Of a stretch of 64,000 nucleotides of DNA, positions 26,665 through 35,187 are shown piece after piece. A model generated the notes under the pieces. The model was not told where the DNA came from, did not search any database, and saw only the letters and a program-made list of their open reading frames with translations. Where the stretch lies: positions 372,001 through 436,000 of the forward strand of contig NZ_RAQH01000001.1 in assembly GCF_003610695.1 (NCBI RefSeq), written 5' to 3'. The position numbers and the translations under genes were made by a program. Numbering within the stretch: position 1 is the stretch's first letter; each line of letters opens with the position of its first letter. This DNA comes from Epilithonimonas arachidiradicis (GTDB taxonomy: Bacteria > Bacteroidota > Bacteroidia > Flavobacteriales > Weeksellaceae).

Positions 26665-26744
26665 GTCTTCGACTCCGCTCAGACTGACAATGTTGAATAT
26701 GAACAGTTATTATTAGATATGTCACACTGAGCGGAGTCGAAGTG
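26665..26744. repeat. Inverted-repeat element (CTTCGACTCCGCTCAG type)
   Basis: Perfect 16-base inverted arms CTTCGACTCCGCTCAG (26667-26682) and CTGAGCGGAGTCGAAG (26727-26742), 44 bases apart. TGACA-like flanks continue the symmetry. The right half TGTCACACTGAGCGGAGTCG (from 26720) recurs at 35188 and 35396. This looks like a REP/BIME-type dispersed palindromic element. It lies between convergent genes and may also act as a transcription barrier. Confidence 0.75.
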
Positions 26745-26763
26745 TTTATAATTTTAAAAAATG

Positions 26764-26793
26764 AAACCCTTCAGAAACTCTGAAGGGTTTTAT
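26764..26793. terminator. Bidirectional terminator hairpin
   Basis: Arms AAACCCTTCAGA and TCTGAAGGGTTT around a three-base loop, with T-rich sequence on both flanks. Serves the two-component operon (minus) and possibly the transpeptidase gene (plus). Confidence 0.85.
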
Positions 26794-26795
26794 TT

Positions 26796-27485
26796 TTATG
26801 GGTTTTTCACTAATAGTCTGAAACCTTCGCCGTGAACGTTGATGATTTCCAAACCTTCGTCATCTTTCAGAAGTTTTCTCAGTTTAGCAATGTAAACATC
26901 CATACTTCTTGCCGTGAAATAATTCTCTTTTTTCCAGATTTTTCTCAATGCCAGATCTCTAGGCATAAAATCGTTTCTGTGAATGCAAAGCAATTTCAAA
27001 AGTTCGTTTTCTTTTGGAGAAAGCTTATATTCGTTTTCGCCAACTCTTAGTTGTCTCAACATAGAATCGAAGAAAATATTACTGATTTTGAACTGCTCCT
27101 GGTCCTCATTTTCCAAAACAGCGCTTCTTTGCAGAATAGCTTTGATTTTATAAAGAAGTAATTCAGTATCAAATGGTTTTGTGATATAATCATCCGCTCC
27201 GATTTGATAACCTTTCAGGATATCTTCACGCATATTTCTAGCCGTCAGGAAAATAATTGGTGTGTTTTTATCAATTTTCTTCACATCTTCTGCCAAAGAA
27301 AATCCGTCTTTTTTCGGCATCATCACATCGAAAATACAGATGTCAAATTCCTTTTCTGTAAACTCTTTCAGTCCCATTTCTCCGTCAGTTGCCAATGTGA
27401 CCTCGAAGTTGTTGATGGTCAAATAATCTTTAAGAACTGCGCCAAAACTTTGGTCGTCTTCTACTAATAATATTCTGTTGCTCAT
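26796..27485 (-). CDS. OmpR-family response regulator (RprY-like)
   Basis: 229 aa. Receiver domain (1-120) with Asp10/Asp11, phospho-acceptor Asp53 (ICIFDVMMPKKDG), Thr and Lys103-type residues (FLTARN, TKPFDTELL). The C-terminal winged-helix DNA-binding domain (about 135-229) has LSPKENELLKLLC and the recognition-helix region ARSMDVYIAKLRKLL. Acts with the sensor kinase encoded 102 bases upstream. Resembles Bacteroides RprY in length and pairing. Confidence 0.93.
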   Translation of the reverse strand: MSNRILLVEDDQSFGAVLKDYLTINNFEVTLATDGEMGLKEFTEKEFDICIFDVMMPKKDGFSLAEDVKKIDKNTPIIFLTARNMREDILKGYQIGADDYITKPFDTELLLYKIKAILQRSAVLENEDQEQFKISNIFFDSMLRQLRVGENEYKLSPKENELLKLLCIHRNDFMPRDLALRKIWKKENYFTARSMDVYIAKLRKLLKDDEGLEIINVHGEGFRLLVKNP

Positions 27486-27587
27486 AGCTTTGTAATTAAT
27501 AATTAAGTTGAAGAATATGATTCTTCGTTTAGTAATATTTTGATTTGTTGTTTAAAATTTAATTTTATTAATATTTCACTCAAAAAT

Positions 27588-29129
27588 TTATACCATAGGT
27601 AATTTAATGGTGAACGTACTGCCTTTCCCTTTATGAGAATCTACGAGAATCTGACCTTTGTGGATTTCGATGATTCGTTTAACATAAGACAATCCAAGAC
27701 CCTGACCTTTTACATTATGGATATTTCCTGTTTCTTCGCGGAAGAATTTTTCAAAGATTCTTGCTTTATTATTAGATTCCATTCCCATTCCCTTGTCCGC
27801 AATTTCTATCACATACCAGTTGCCTTCATTCCTTGTGCTGACTTTTATTTCAGGCGTGTCAGGCGAGTATTTGTTAGCATTGTCCAAAAGGTTGATTAGT
27901 GCATTCGAAATATGAAATTCATCAACCAAGAAATTGTATTTGGTCGCATTGAATTCCGTTGTTAGACTGCCGTTTCTCTCATTAACAATCAGTCGAAAAG
28001 ACTCAGCGATGCTTTTAATCAGTTCCCGCACATTGGTTTCTTTCAGATGAAGCGGCATCTCGTTACGTTCCAGTTTGGACATATTAAGAACGGTTTCCAC
28101 CTGTTTCTTCATCCTAAGATTTTCCTGTTTTATCAATCCCGAATAATATTTGACCTTGTCCGGGTCTGTCGCGATTTTATCGTTGGCCAAAGAATCAGTC
28201 GCAACCGAAATGGTCGCCAAAGGTGTCTTGAACTCGTGGGACATATTATTGATGAAATCGGTCTTGATTTCGGCAATTTTCTTCTGTCGCATCATATAAT
28301 TAATCGAGATGATGTAGATCCCCAAAATCGTCAGTAATGAGATGAAGGTTCCCAACAACATTGGTAAATTGTGCTTTACCAAAGAGTAATCTTTTCTTGG
28401 GAAAACTAACGCCAGCGTATAAAGCGTGCGGTCTTTGCTGTCTGTAAAAAGCGGATAAGTATAATTGGTCTTATCTTTCTGGTCGAGATAGATATTATTG
28501 GCAATCGTTGTTAATTGATTGGTTTTGTTGATAACACCAAAGCCAAATTTTGTATCTATTCCTTTCAATCTTAATTCTTTTGAAATAACGGAATCAATAG
28601 TTTTGCTGTCAACACGTTTTTCTATCGGAAGGTTGGTTGCGCTCAAACGGGCAAATTCCTTCATCTGATAAGAATTGTTGTCAAGGTCTCGGCTGATATT
28701 GGTGGTCAATGGCTCAGGTGAATTTCTTTTCAGTTTTAATTGACCTTCATCTTTGTAAAGTTTCGTTGTGTACAACGTGTCTCCTTTGGCAGAAACCGGG
28801 ATGTTTTTTTTCTCAACAATACTTGTCTGGAAAAGGATGTTAGAACGGTTCGCAGAATCGGAACTTTGCTGAATGTAAGTTTTAACAGGCTGATTAGCTG
28901 ATGCTAAAACTTCCTTTCCAACGCCACCGTAGGTTTCATTCCAATATTTGTTGACTTCAATTTGATTTACTTTCTGAGTTGATGTTTCCAATGCAGAATA
29001 GACCTTGTTAGAAAAATCCTGCTCAAGAGAAGTGTATAACTCTTTAATCCAATACAGCTGCAAGGAGACGAAAACCACCAGAGAAATCGTCATAAAAACA
29101 GAAATAATAGGAATAAACTTGTTATTCAT
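27588..29129 (-). CDS. Sensor histidine kinase (RprX-like)
   Basis: 513 aa. Two transmembrane helices (about 6-28 and 256-280) flank a periplasmic sensor region of about 225 residues. No HAMP domain is evident. Phospho-acceptor His298 in NNMSHEFKTPLATIS, N-box NALINLLDNANKYS, and ATP-lid motifs IADKGMGM and KGQGLGLSYVKRI. Phosphorylates the response regulator downstream. The signal is unknown; the sensor region shows no recognised domain. Confidence 0.93.
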   Translation of the reverse strand: MNNKFIPIISVFMTISLVVFVSLQLYWIKELYTSLEQDFSNKVYSALETSTQKVNQIEVNKYWNETYGGVGKEVLASANQPVKTYIQQSSDSANRSNILFQTSIVEKKNIPVSAKGDTLYTTKLYKDEGQLKLKRNSPEPLTTNISRDLDNNSYQMKEFARLSATNLPIEKRVDSKTIDSVISKELRLKGIDTKFGFGVINKTNQLTTIANNIYLDQKDKTNYTYPLFTDSKDRTLYTLALVFPRKDYSLVKHNLPMLLGTFISLLTILGIYIISINYMMRQKKIAEIKTDFINNMSHEFKTPLATISVATDSLANDKIATDPDKVKYYSGLIKQENLRMKKQVETVLNMSKLERNEMPLHLKETNVRELIKSIAESFRLIVNERNGSLTTEFNATKYNFLVDEFHISNALINLLDNANKYSPDTPEIKVSTRNEGNWYVIEIADKGMGMESNNKARIFEKFFREETGNIHNVKGQGLGLSYVKRIIEIHKGQILVDSHKGKGSTFTIKLPMV

Positions 29130-29274
29130 TGTAATTATTAATTTTGAAAAGTTAAAATTACTCTTTTTAAGATTATCTCAATAAAAAAAACGGCATTCAA
29201 TTATTAAATATTTCTTAAAAACGTATTTTTTAACATTTTATTGTGAATAATCAAAAATGTTGCCATAGGAAAAC

Positions 29275-29303
29275 TTTGGTGTGATTTTTTAATATTAATT
29301 TTA
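29275..29303 (+). promoter_or_regulatory. Promoter of the SRPBCC gene
   Basis: TTTG at 29275-29278, 17 bases after its following G, then TAATTTTA at 29296-29303; one mismatch to TAnnTTTG. ATG at 29319. Confidence 0.6.
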
Positions 29304-29318
29304 GAAAAAGAAAAAATT

Positions 29319-29807
29319 ATGAATTCAGAAATTGTTTTTAATAAGGATTCTGACACCGGAGTTTATGTGATGAAAGTTTATAAAGCTGATGTTTCCACGC
29401 TTTGGGACTATTTCACCAAGTCAGAATTGATTGACCAATGGTGGGCGCCAAAACCTTGGCAATGCGAAACCGAAAAAATGGATTTCCGCGAAAATGGCGT
29501 TTGGTTATATGCAATGAAAGGTCCGGATGGTGAAAAAGAGTTTGCCTTGGCAAGTTATGGTGAAATAATGCCACACAGAAGTATTGCCTGGACAGATGCT
29601 TTTGCGGATGAAAAAGGAAAAGTTAAAACAGATCTGCCACAAACGGCTTGGTTAATTGGCTTCACAGGAATTGATGAAGGAACCAGAATGACCTTTAATC
29701 TGCATTTTAATTCACAGGAAGAACTGAATCAGCTTGTTGAAATGGGATTTGAAGAAGGTTTCAAAATGGGACTGAATCAGTTGGAGGATATTCTAGCAAA
29801 AGATTAA
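29319..29807 (+). CDS. SRPBCC / AHSA1-like domain protein
   Basis: 162 aa. START-like fold of the activator-of-Hsp90-ATPase (AHSA1) type: ADVSTLWDYFTKSELIDQWWAPKPW, GVWLYAMKGPDGE, and the C-terminal helix FEEGFKMGLNQLEDIL. Such small proteins bind hydrophobic ligands or act as environmental-stress proteins; the ligand is unknown. Own promoter. Convergent with and adjacent to the gene ending at 29808. Confidence 0.85.
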   Translation: MNSEIVFNKDSDTGVYVMKVYKADVSTLWDYFTKSELIDQWWAPKPWQCETEKMDFRENGVWLYAMKGPDGEKEFALASYGEIMPHRSIAWTDAFADEKGKVKTDLPQTAWLIGFTGIDEGTRMTFNLHFNSQEELNQLVEMGFEEGFKMGLNQLEDILAKD

Positions 29808-30152
29808 TTAATCTAACTCAATTTCCTCATCAATAAAATATTGGATAATCGCTTTTTTCATTAACAGCGATTGTTCATTGGGTTTCAATTCCGGAAGGTC
29901 GTCCAGCTTTTCAAATTGCGGCCAACCATCTTCATAATGCGTGAATTTGTAATAACCAAAAGGCTCCAACAATCTGCAAACAGCGATATGAACCAAATTG
30001 ACCTTATCATCTTTGGTGAATTTCTGTTGCCCGCTCCCCAATTCCTGAACGCCAATAATGAATAGGAAAGTTTCTATGGGAGGATTTTTCTCAGTTTGAA
30101 AATTAACTTCAAAAAAGTGTTCTATTTTTTTCCAGATTTCGGATTCGTTCAT
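29808..30152 (-). CDS. Conserved hypothetical protein
   Basis: 114 aa, no recognised family name; composition and length suggest a soluble cytoplasmic protein conserved in flavobacteria. Features: ETFLFIIGVQELG, then a segment with DDKVNLVHIAVCRLLEPFGYY and a highly acidic C-terminus (FIDEEIELD). Ends directly against the convergent SRPBCC gene. Function not assigned. Confidence 0.7.
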   Translation of the reverse strand: MNESEIWKKIEHFFEVNFQTEKNPPIETFLFIIGVQELGSGQQKFTKDDKVNLVHIAVCRLLEPFGYYKFTHYEDGWPQFEKLDDLPELKPNEQSLLMKKAIIQYFIDEEIELD

Positions 30153-30237
30153 AATTATTAATGGTAAATGATCGTTGATAAAAGTGGTTGCTAAGAATTG
30201 ATAATCTTCTTACTTCCACCGTTCAACTTCTGCTTTT

Positions 30238-30591
30238 TTATTTCCTTAAGATTTTATCCATAGATTTCCCTTTTGCCAATTCGTCTATCAGCTTGTCCAG
30301 ATAACGGATCTTCTGCATCAGTCCATCTTCCATTTCTTCTACACGATAGCCACAAATCATACCGGTTATTTTTGTAACATTCGGATTGATATCAGCTTCA
30401 GCGAAAAAAGTTTCGAAATCCACTTTATTATCAATGATGTTCTGAAGTTTCTCAGAATCATAACCTGTCAGCCAAAAGATGATTTCGTCAACTTCAGCCT
30501 TGGTTCTGCCTTTCTTTTCCGCTTTCGCGATGTAATGTGGGTAAACGCCGGCAAAAGACATTGTGTAAATTCTGGTGTTGTCGCTTTTCAT
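30238..30591 (-). CDS. DUF2200 protein
   Basis: 117 aa. Family features: [39 protein letters not shown], and the middle [20 protein letters not shown]. Soluble, widespread; function unknown. Single gene with 85 bases to its downstream neighbour. Confidence 0.85.
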   Translation of the reverse strand: MKSDNTRIYTMSFAGVYPHYIAKAEKKGRTKAEVDEIIFWLTGYDSEKLQNIIDNKVDFETFFAEADINPNVTKITGMICGYRVEEMEDGLMQKIRYLDKLIDELAKGKSMDKILRK

Positions 30592-30617
30592 TGATTAATA
30601 TTTTGATTGAGACAATT

Positions 30618-30735
30618 TAAAATTTCAACACAAAGTACACAAAGATTTTTATCATTCAATTGCTTTTAAGGTCACAAAGATTTGACTTTGCCAAATAATT
30701 TGTGTCCTTTGTGAAAAACCTTGCGCTCCTTGTGT
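30618..30735. repeat. Low-complexity dispersed-repeat-like intergenic stretch
   Basis: Contains CACAAAGTACACAAAGATT, GTCACAAAGATTTGACTTTG, TTTGTGTCCTTTGTG and CTTGCGCTCCTTGTGTTT. These CACAAAG/CTTTGTG words form internal direct and inverted repeats and resemble the CTTTGCG-containing spacer of the 35-kb array. Probably a degenerate dispersed element; not a gene. Confidence 0.45.
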
Positions 30736-30740
30736 TTAAT

Positions 30741-32777
30741 TTACTTATCAATCTTCAAAAGAAACGCATATTCCAAAGCAATTTCCTTCAGACTCTCGAA
30801 TCGTCCACTTGCACCTCCGTGTCCGGAACTCATATCGGTTTTGAAAATCAGAATATTATTATCCGTTTTCAAATCCCTGAGCTTTGCCGTCCATTTTGCC
30901 GGCTCCCAATATTGTACTTGGGAATCGTGAAAGCCTGTTGTAATCAGAATGTTAGGGTAATCTTTGGCTTCGATATTGTCATACGGCGAATAGGATTTCA
31001 TATAATTATAATATTCCTTGTCATTTGGATTTCCCCATTCATCGTATTCTCCTGTCGTCAAAGGAATGGTTTCGTCCAGCATTGTTGTCACTACATCCAC
31101 AAAAGGAACCTGCGCCACAATCCCGTTGAATAACTCCGGATTATAATTCATCACGGCGCCCATCAGAAGCCCGCCTGCGCTTCCTCCCATTGCGTAAAGA
31201 TGTTTTGGAGAGGTGTAATTTTCTGATATTAAATATTTTGCGGCATCGATGAAATCAAAAAACGTATTTTTCTTCTGAAGCATTTTCCCATCCTCATACC
31301 ATTCGCGTCCAAGATATTCGCCGCCTCTGATGTGAGCAATAGCGTAGATAAATCCTCTATCCAAAAGCGATAATCTCACGCTGGAAAACGTCGCATCAAC
31401 CGTATGTCCATAGCTTCCGTAACCGTAAAGCAACAACGGCGTGTCTGCAGATTTTGGTGTATCTTTATGATAAACCAAAGAAATCGCAACTTCTTTTCCG
31501 TCTCTTGCAGTTGCCCAGATTCTTTCCGAGATATAATTTTCTGCGAAAAATTTGCCGCCCAAAACTTCCTGTTGTTTCAGAAGTACAGTTGTTTTTTCTT
31601 TCATATTGTACTCGAAAGTGGAAGATGGTTTGGTCAATGACGTATAGCCAAAACGTAAAATATCCGTATCAAACTCCATATTGATGCCGATATAAGCGGT
31701 GTAAGTCGGGTCAGAGAATGGTAAATAATAAGAGTTATTGTTTTGATTATCAATAATGTTAATTTGTAAAAGACCTTTTTCGCGTTCTTCGAGTACAAAA
31801 TAATTCTTAAAAATCTCAAAACCTTCCAACAAGACATTTTCTCTGTGCGGAATAAAATCCTGCCAGTGTTCCATTGATGGTTGACTGACCTTGGTTTTCA
31901 CGATTTTGAAATTCGTAGCATCATCAGCATTGGTAATGATATAAAAATCATCTTCGTAATGCTCCACAGAATATTCCAAATCTTCTGTTCTTGGCTGAAC
32001 AATCGTCCATTCTGCAAAAACATCATTAGCCGGAATAAATCTCATCTCATCTTCATTAGTAGATGATGCAGCAATGAAAATGTATTCTAATGATTTGGTT
32101 TTAAATACACTAACGTCAAATGTCTCATCTTCCTCGTGGAAAATCAAAACATCTTCGTTAGCATCGGTTCCTAATTTGTGACGGTAGATCTGAAAAGCTC
32201 TCAGGCTCTCATCTTTCCGGATATAGAAAACGTGTTCGTTGTCATTGGCCCAAACGGCTTTTCCTGTTGTGTTTTCAATGACATCAGAATAGATTTGTCC
32301 TGTTTTGATGTTCTTGAAATAGATCTTGTAAATTCTTCTCCCGATGTTGTCTGTAGAATAGGCGAGAAGGTCATTATTAACGCTTACGGAGATGCTACCT
32401 GTCTCAAAAAAAGCATCACCTTCTGCCAGAATATTAACATCCAAGAGAATTTCTTCTTCATTGTCCAGAAACTGAAACTTTCTTGAGAAAATAGGATATT
32501 CTTTCCCGGCTTCATAACGTACAATGTACCAGTAGCCGTTGAAGAAATAAGGCAAAGACTCATCGTCTTTTTTGTATCGGGATTTCATCTCTTCATACAA
32601 ATCGTTCTGAAGGTCTTCTGTATCCTTCATTACAAAATCTGTGTAAGAATTTTCTTGCTCCAGATATTGGATGACCTCGGGATTTTCGCGTTGATTCATC
32701 CAGAAATAAGGGTCATTTCTTTTATCGTTATGGATTTCTAGAAGTTTATCTATTTTTTTAGCTTTTGGAGCATTCAT
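30741..32777 (-). CDS. ptrB: Oligopeptidase B-type serine peptidase (S9A)
   Basis: 678 aa from the ATG at 32777; 18 further codons upstream would run into the promoter region and are not supported. N-terminal beta-propeller (about 70-400) and C-terminal alpha/beta hydrolase domain with nucleophile Ser in YAMGGSAGGLLMGAVMN, and the catalytic His in SSGHGG. Cleaves short peptides after basic residues in the family. No signal peptide, so cytoplasmic. A -7 box TATTTTTG lies on the minus strand at 32819-32826. Confidence 0.93.
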   Translation of the reverse strand: MNAPKAKKIDKLLEIHNDKRNDPYFWMNQRENPEVIQYLEQENSYTDFVMKDTEDLQNDLYEEMKSRYKKDDESLPYFFNGYWYIVRYEAGKEYPIFSRKFQFLDNEEEILLDVNILAEGDAFFETGSISVSVNNDLLAYSTDNIGRRIYKIYFKNIKTGQIYSDVIENTTGKAVWANDNEHVFYIRKDESLRAFQIYRHKLGTDANEDVLIFHEEDETFDVSVFKTKSLEYIFIAASSTNEDEMRFIPANDVFAEWTIVQPRTEDLEYSVEHYEDDFYIITNADDATNFKIVKTKVSQPSMEHWQDFIPHRENVLLEGFEIFKNYFVLEEREKGLLQINIIDNQNNNSYYLPFSDPTYTAYIGINMEFDTDILRFGYTSLTKPSSTFEYNMKEKTTVLLKQQEVLGGKFFAENYISERIWATARDGKEVAISLVYHKDTPKSADTPLLLYGYGSYGHTVDATFSSVRLSLLDRGFIYAIAHIRGGEYLGREWYEDGKMLQKKNTFFDFIDAAKYLISENYTSPKHLYAMGGSAGGLLMGAVMNYNPELFNGIVAQVPFVDVVTTMLDETIPLTTGEYDEWGNPNDKEYYNYMKSYSPYDNIEAKDYPNILITTGFHDSQVQYWEPAKWTAKLRDLKTDNNILIFKTDMSSGHGGASGRFESLKEIALEYAFLLKIDK

Positions 32778-32831
32778 TCTATTTGAAAGTATTAGTCTGA
32801 ATTTAATTTCAGATTTAACAAAAATAAACAA

Positions 32832-32862
32832 AAAACCATCTTCTCAGAAAGAAGACGGTTTT
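32832..32862 (-). terminator. Terminator after hemD
   Basis: Imperfect arms AACCATCTTCT and AGAAGACGGTT around a short loop, with A/T-rich flanks in both directions. It lies between hemD (ends 32881) and the peptidase gene (starts 32777), both on the minus strand. Confidence 0.7.
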
Positions 32863-32880
32863 GATTTATGGGGTCAATAA

Positions 32881-33621
32881 TTATTTATTGATGCTTTTGA
32901 TATATTTTTCTATCGCCATTGTCATAGACGGCGTCTCTTTGGTAGGCGCCATCACATTCACTGTTAAACCAGCTTCTTCTGCTGCAGCCTGTGTTGTTGT
33001 TCCAAAAACCGCAATCTTTGTATCTTCCTGTTTGAAATCCGGGAAATTGATTCCTAAAGATTTGATCCCCTGATGACTGAAGAATACGAGCATATCGTAG
33101 TCCTTGATATTGATATCGGTCAGGTCACTTGCAACGGTTTTGTACATTATAGCTCGGGTCCAATCCAGGTTGGTGGCATCCAAAACTTTCGGGATCTCCG
33201 GCGTCAGGACATCAGAAGACGGCAAAAGATATTTCTCACTTGGATGTTTTTTAAACAACGCTGCCAGGTCTGAGAAGTTCTTTTCTCCGAAGCTGATTTT
33301 TCTTTTTCTGTAAACAATATGTTTCTGCAAATAGTTGGCAATAGCTTCTGACTGGCAGATGTAACGCATAGAATCCGGAACGGTGAATCTCATTTCCTCA
33401 GCAAGACGAAAATAGTGGTCAATCGCATTCTTACTCGTAAAAATAACGCCTGTGTATTGTGTCAGGTCTATTTTCTGAGTTCTGAGTTCTTTCGCATCCA
33501 CACCTTCTACGTGTATAAAAGGACGAAAATCAATTTTGATTTTCTCTTTTTTTGCTATTTCCAAATAAGGCGACGATTCATTCGGAGCGGGCTGTGAAAC
33601 TAAAATAGATTTGATTTTCAT
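32881..33621 (-). CDS. hemD: Uroporphyrinogen-III synthase
   Basis: 246 aa. Closes and inverts the tetrapyrrole ring in haem/sirohaem synthesis. HemD sequences are weakly conserved, but the two-lobed pattern is visible: SILVSQPAPNESSPY, TGVIFTSKNAIDHYF near 57, the mid hinge, YDMLVFFSHQGIKSLG near 175, and the C-terminal IAVFGTTTQAAAEEAGL. The adjacent DUF4271 gene is the usual Bacteroidota neighbour, which supports the call. Confidence 0.88.
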   Translation of the reverse strand: MKIKSILVSQPAPNESSPYLEIAKKEKIKIDFRPFIHVEGVDAKELRTQKIDLTQYTGVIFTSKNAIDHYFRLAEEMRFTVPDSMRYICQSEAIANYLQKHIVYRKRKISFGEKNFSDLAALFKKHPSEKYLLPSSDVLTPEIPKVLDATNLDWTRAIMYKTVASDLTDINIKDYDMLVFFSHQGIKSLGINFPDFKQEDTKIAVFGTTTQAAAEEAGLTVNVMAPTKETPSMTMAIEKYIKSINK

Positions 33622-33642
33622 CTTATAATGTGAATGTTACAT

Positions 33643-34284
33643 TTAATAAAACAAGAACTTCCAAAGTACCAAAACGGGTACGATTTGAAGCGTGCAAATA
33701 TACAAAAATTTATAATACCACTTTTCCGGTAATATCGGCTGGTTGTGGAAAATGTATATCGAATTTTTCAAAACAAACGATCCAACAACCAGACCAATAA
33801 TGAAATAGAAATACTTCACAAGATCAACCGGGTAAAAATAAAGTACAAATCCTGCAATGATAACAGCAATGGATTCCAGAAAAAAGAACTTGCTGGCAAC
33901 CAGCGCTAAGCCTTTCAGGTTTTTACCGCTTCCGATGCTGGAGTAGAAAAAAAAGGTTAAGATATTTTTAACCAAATCAAATATTGCCAGTGTTAGAAAA
34001 GTAAAACCGAATTTATTAATCTGAAAACCAAACAATTGTATGTCGGAAAATGTTTTCGGAACAATCGGGACAAACTGGGATAGGAGTAATGAGATCATTA
34101 CGCATCTCACTATCGAGATGATAACCCAAGATGGTGTAATATTATTAGAATCTTCGATTTTCTGAGTTAAAAAATCTTTGATGTTCGCATCTCTCTGGAA
34201 AACCGATAAAAGGATAACGTATGTAAAGATACTCCCAAGAATACAATATACAACCCAATCATTATTTTCTGTTATCCTTATCAA
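33643..34284 (-). CDS. DUF4271 membrane protein
   Basis: 213 aa with about six transmembrane helices; family commonly encoded beside hemD in Bacteroidota. Typical segments: FGFTFLTLAIFDLVKNILTFF, EKWYYKFLYICTLQIVPVLV. Function unknown. Transcribed in the same direction as hemD with a 21-base gap, likely one operon. This gene is the last intact one before the repeat-rich patch at 34.3-35.7 kb. Confidence 0.85.
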   Translation of the reverse strand: MIRITENNDWVVYCILGSIFTYVILLSVFQRDANIKDFLTQKIEDSNNITPSWVIISIVRCVMISLLLSQFVPIVPKTFSDIQLFGFQINKFGFTFLTLAIFDLVKNILTFFFYSSIGSGKNLKGLALVASKFFFLESIAVIIAGFVLYFYPVDLVKYFYFIIGLVVGSFVLKNSIYIFHNQPILPEKWYYKFLYICTLQIVPVLVLWKFLFY

Positions 34285-34446
34285 CGGTTAAATTTTTTGC
34301 AAAAATAGGAATTAGATATGAGCTATTTGATATTTCATATCAATTAAATGGTAAATTATCTGCTGGCTTTTGTTAATATTTAGTTCAAAAGTAGATTTTC
34401 AATAACGGATAAAATTATAAAGCTTCTGCTAAAACTAATAGTTCTT
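34285..34446. other. Intergenic stretch with no gene
   Basis: AT-rich, upstream of the DUF4271 operon (minus). It must hold that operon's promoter, but no consensus TAnnTTTG with a partner was confidently identified. A short palindrome-like TTTCATATCAATTAAATG lies near 34330. Confidence 0.4.
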
Positions 34447-34584
34447 CTAGAAAGCTGCGGTTTCTCTGGTCACTTTATCAATTGCATAAACCAGCCACAT
34501 CGGGTTGCTTTTCTGATCTTGCTTGAATAGTAAAAAGTGAAATTCCCGTATCACTAACTTTAGCACATCTATAATGACTCTCAA
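34447..34584 (-). pseudogene. Remnant of an IS1-like transposase
   Basis: A 45-codon frame bounded by stops, ending at TAG (34447-34449). Its second half reads DQKSNPMWLVYAIDKVTRET, which resembles the DDE-domain segment W(L/V)xYAxDRxTxxV of IS1-family transposases found in flavobacteria. No start codon, no terminal inverted repeats and no rest of the transposase are present, so at most a fragment of a dead insertion sequence is left. Sequence resemblance is to a short segment only. Confidence 0.42.
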
Positions 34585-34616
34585 TCATTTGTAATCTATT
34601 TTTCCTCCAAAAATAA

Positions 34617-34647
34617 ACGAGAGTAGGTAATTCCTACTCTCGTTTTT
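34617..34647. terminator. Bidirectional terminator hairpin
   Basis: Perfect 11-base arms ACGAGAGTAGG (34617-34627) and CCTACTCTCGT (34633-34643), five-base loop, T-rich on both sides (TTTTT to the right; TTTATTTTT in the minus direction). Shares the ACGAGAGT stem with the terminator at 2909. It ends the decayed gene at 34667-34830 on the minus strand. Confidence 0.85.
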
Positions 34648-34666
34648 AAATTTATTAATTATTATT

Positions 34667-34830
34667 TTATTTGATTTTCAACGAGTTAATGTTAAAAACC
34701 ATATCCATCACTAACTTTGGAACATTACCAGTCCTGGGTATTGGACCCGATGTTCTTTTGCCAGGAGATCTTCTGCGAAAAAAGTACGGCAGAACCCAGC
34801 ACCAATAGTGTGGTAGAAATCTTTTTTCAT
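34667..34830 (-). pseudogene. Decayed exported-protein gene (T9SS-type N-terminus)
   Basis: From the ATG at 34830 the frame reads MKKDFYHTIG, but deleting one A from the A6 run gives MKKISTTLLVLGSAVLFSQK, a clean signal peptide followed by ISWQKNIGSNTQDW and a stop at 34735. That start is typical of flavobacterial secreted proteins with a WQK(S/N)xGG/SNTxDF repeat beginning. The rest of the gene is missing or collapsed; the uninterrupted alternative frame ends at 34667 shortly before the terminator. A frameshifted, largely deleted gene is the best reading. Confidence 0.5.
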
Positions 34831-35003
34831 ATTTGAGTTTTCTATTATTAGTTATCATTCACGGTGCAATAATAGCACAGCAATGCGCCAAATCTTGTCG
34901 CATTATAATTTTGTGAGCAAAAATAATATTAATTTCTCAAATCCCTGTTACTGCAAAACCAAAAACCCCAAACATCAAAACATCTTTTCAGAATTAATGC
35001 CAC

Positions 35004-35120
35004 ATCGAAGAAACATCGAATAAAGGATATGGAAGGGATATACAAAGGATATAGAATGGTTATACAACTATCGAAGAATGGATATACAAAGGATATACAA
35101 CCACTCATATTATGTTAAAT
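35004..35120 (-). repeat. Iterated TTGTATATCC element, copy B (inverted)
   Basis: Read on the minus strand it begins ATTTAACATAATAT (35120 to 35107) and continues with six units: two TTGTATATCC, TTGTATAACC, TTCTATATCC, TTGTATATCC and CTTCCATATCC. The motif TTCGATAG sits between units 2 and 3, and two TTCGAT motifs form the tail, as in copy A at 1601-1706. Homology covers at least 80 bases, with a small insertion in the tail. Placed between the decayed gene and the composite repeat array. Confidence 0.8.
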
Positions 35121-35187
35121 AAAAACATCATAAGCAACAAAAGATCAGCAGATTACAACATAAACTATGAACACTCAGTATCAGAAA

